Of a DNA stretch of 64,000 nt, positions 62,619-64,000 are shown piece by piece; positions within the stretch are counted from its first letter, which is position 1, and each line of letters starts with the position of its first letter. The position numbers and the translations under genes were made by a program. The notes under the pieces were generated by a model. That model saw nothing but the letters and a program-made list of their open reading frames with translations. It was not told the origin of the DNA and did no database searches. Origin of the DNA: Tenrec ecaudatus (lineage: Eukaryota; Chordata; Mammalia; Afrosoricida; Tenrecidae); NCBI RefSeq assembly GCF_050624435.1, contig NC_134545.1, positions 87,138,063 to 87,202,062 on the forward strand, given 5' to 3'.

Positions 62619-63851
62619 CCCTGCCAGATTGACCAGTGGCTTCTCTTCAGTCGAAGACCAGACATCCATTTATTGCACAGTTAGTCTTTTTGAACACAGT
62701 CTGGGCACCAAGTCATGACTAGCATCAGCCAGCTCCTGGTCCTTGCGGACCTTTCAGTCATTGATCTTAAACTGGTCCTTAAACTGGTAAACACTGTGGA
62801 GACGTGGGCCTGATCCAGCATCAGCGTCTTAGGTCATCGCCCCTGTAGTCTCCTTGCCTATTCTTCTGCAATCTGTGCCTTGAGTCTAGTGAAGGATTCT
62901 TTACAAGTAGAGTCCTGGAATTCAGAAGCATGGCAAGATCATGAGGCCCGGCTAATTGCTCATTTGTCAGTAAGAAGTAAGAACTAAGACAGTGGGTTGA
63001 GAGCGGCCTCTCAGGGGGGTGTGGCCACTGTTGTAGAGCCCCGGCCCTCCAGCACGCTCACCAAGATCATGTTCCTCCAGGATCTTTTCCCTTCCGGTCC
63101 CTGCTCACGTGATTCATGGGTCCCTGATAATTGGCCACAGAGGCCAATCAAGGAGATGCTCTTGTTTACCCAGGGCTTCCACCCGCCACTTTCCTTTACT
63201 CTGACTTCAGCCCAGGGCTGTGGGTGAGGGTAGCTGGTGGAGAATGGGTCCCAAGGGGGTTGAGCTAGTTGGCTGTGCTTTCTGTCTGTGATGGATTTGA
63301 CTCTTAAATGCTTCTGAAAGGCTTGGTTGGTTAGAGGGAAATATGCCCTAGAAACCGACAGGCGACACCATGGCTTGCCCTAACCCCCTCCTCTTCCTGC
63401 TCGGGCTTTCCTGGTGGATCAGGTTGCAGCCATGCTGAATTCCCACTCTTTGGAGCCAGCCAGGCAGTTTTCCATTCCCATCACAGAGAAAAGGCCCAGA
63501 AGCAAGGTGGGAAGCTGGGCAGGCAGCTTGGCATTCCTATTACCCATGGGGAAATCCCTTGGTTCGGTGCTAGCTCGGTGGGCAGGAGCCTGATCCACAG
63601 CACCTCCTACCCCATCACATTTGTGTCTGATCAGAACCATCCAGTGGCTTCTTGGCTCACTCAGATAAAAGCTGAAGACCCTGTGTCCTCGACTTACATC
63701 TATTTCACCTCCAAATGTCCATCCTGCTGCCATTTGATAGCCCAGGCCTGACTTCCTTCATCTGCCCCCAAATGTTCCCAACTCACGGGGCCTCCCTTGA
63801 ACTCCGGATTTTAACCGGTAACCCTTTCCTGCCTAACCCTTGACATGGTTA

Positions 63852-64000
63852 AAGCACAGAGCCGTTAACCTCACGGTCAGCAGTTTGAACCCACCCGCTT
63901 CTCCATCACAGAAAGAGGTGGCAGTCTGCTTCTATCAAGATTCCAACACCAGACTCGCTGCTGTCCAGTCTGGCTCCCAGCAATCCTGTAGGGCGAGGTA
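63852..64000. mobile_element. AFROSINE pair in inverted orientation at window edge
   Basis: A sense head (63,852-63,943: 'cacggtcagcagtttgaacc', 'gaaagaggtggcagtctgc') abuts an antisense tail (63,946 onward: 'cagactcgctgctgtccag', 'caatcctgtagggcgaggta') cut by the window end. Confidence 0.65.

Larger units (their letters stand above)
48859..64000 (+). other. SUFU: SUFU intron 2 (5' 15 kb)
   Basis: Everything to the window end is intronic SUFU DNA. It carries numerous AFROSINEs, MIRs, LINE 3' ends, an RTE with nested SPIN, a GA/GT microsatellite and a 26-bp minisatellite. Between about 52,910-53,900, 55,200-56,200, 58,510-59,290, 60,610-61,360 and 62,630-63,850 I see no nameable feature. No SUFU exon 3 sequence was found. 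Confidence 0.85.

Noticed and set aside
48859-64000. SUFU exon 3
   Set aside because: No reading frame giving FTGTDGPSGFGFELTF or its neighbours was found; human intron 2 is far longer than the remaining sequence.

Overview
This is vertebrate nuclear DNA from a placental mammal, and most probably an afrotherian close to the lesser hedgehog tenrec (Echinops telfairi). Three observations point there. About thirty tRNA-derived SINEs have the AFROSINE layout (a tRNA-like head with a 'GGTCAGCAGTTCGAA' box and a tail close to 'AGTCGGAATCGACTCGATGG'). BovB/RTE LINE remnants share that tail. Three short hAT transposons match SPIN non-autonomous elements (as I recall, tenrec is the afrotherian reported to carry SPIN). 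The species call is inference; the afrotherian call is much firmer.

The window contains three host genes in the order and orientations I recall for human 10q24.32. MFSD13A (TMEM180) is on + with a CpG-island promoter near 5.3-6.5 kb, eight coding exons at 12,598-18,379 and a 513-residue product. ACTR1A (dynactin Arp1/alpha-centractin) is on - with eleven coding exons at 21,311-39,892; they splice in frame to exactly 376 residues. SUFU is on + and only its first two coding exons (43,274-43,455 and 48,724-48,858; 105 residues) are present; the next exon lies beyond the window. MFSD13A and ACTR1A converge, with their poly(A) signals about 0.9 kb apart. ACTR1A and SUFU are divergent, with start codons 3.4 kb apart, each in a CpG island.

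The rest is introns and intergenic DNA rich in transposable elements. A poly(A)-ended LINE family, always carrying the same 3' end, occurs as 5'-truncated copies on both strands. RTE (BovB-like) 3' fragments lie at 40.3-41.0 kb and 56.3-57.3 kb. Mammal-wide MIR SINEs, an old MaLR-like LTR fossil, a hAT foldback MITE, a TA-flanked MITE, micro- and minisatellites, a U6 snRNA retropseudogene and a probable mRNA 3'-end retrocopy are also present.

The most informative structures are nested insertions that date each other. SPIN sits inside RTE, which sits inside MIR (56.2-57.4 kb). A U6 retrocopy with a perfect 14-bp target duplication lies inside an AFROSINE (45.3-45.6 kb). LINE and retrocopy DNA splits another AFROSINE (59.5-60.3 kb). 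SPIN also lies inside an old LTR-like repeat (10.6-11.2 kb). I found no wholly new gene system. The three genes are conserved; what is lineage-specific is the mobile-element layer, including horizontally acquired DNA transposons.
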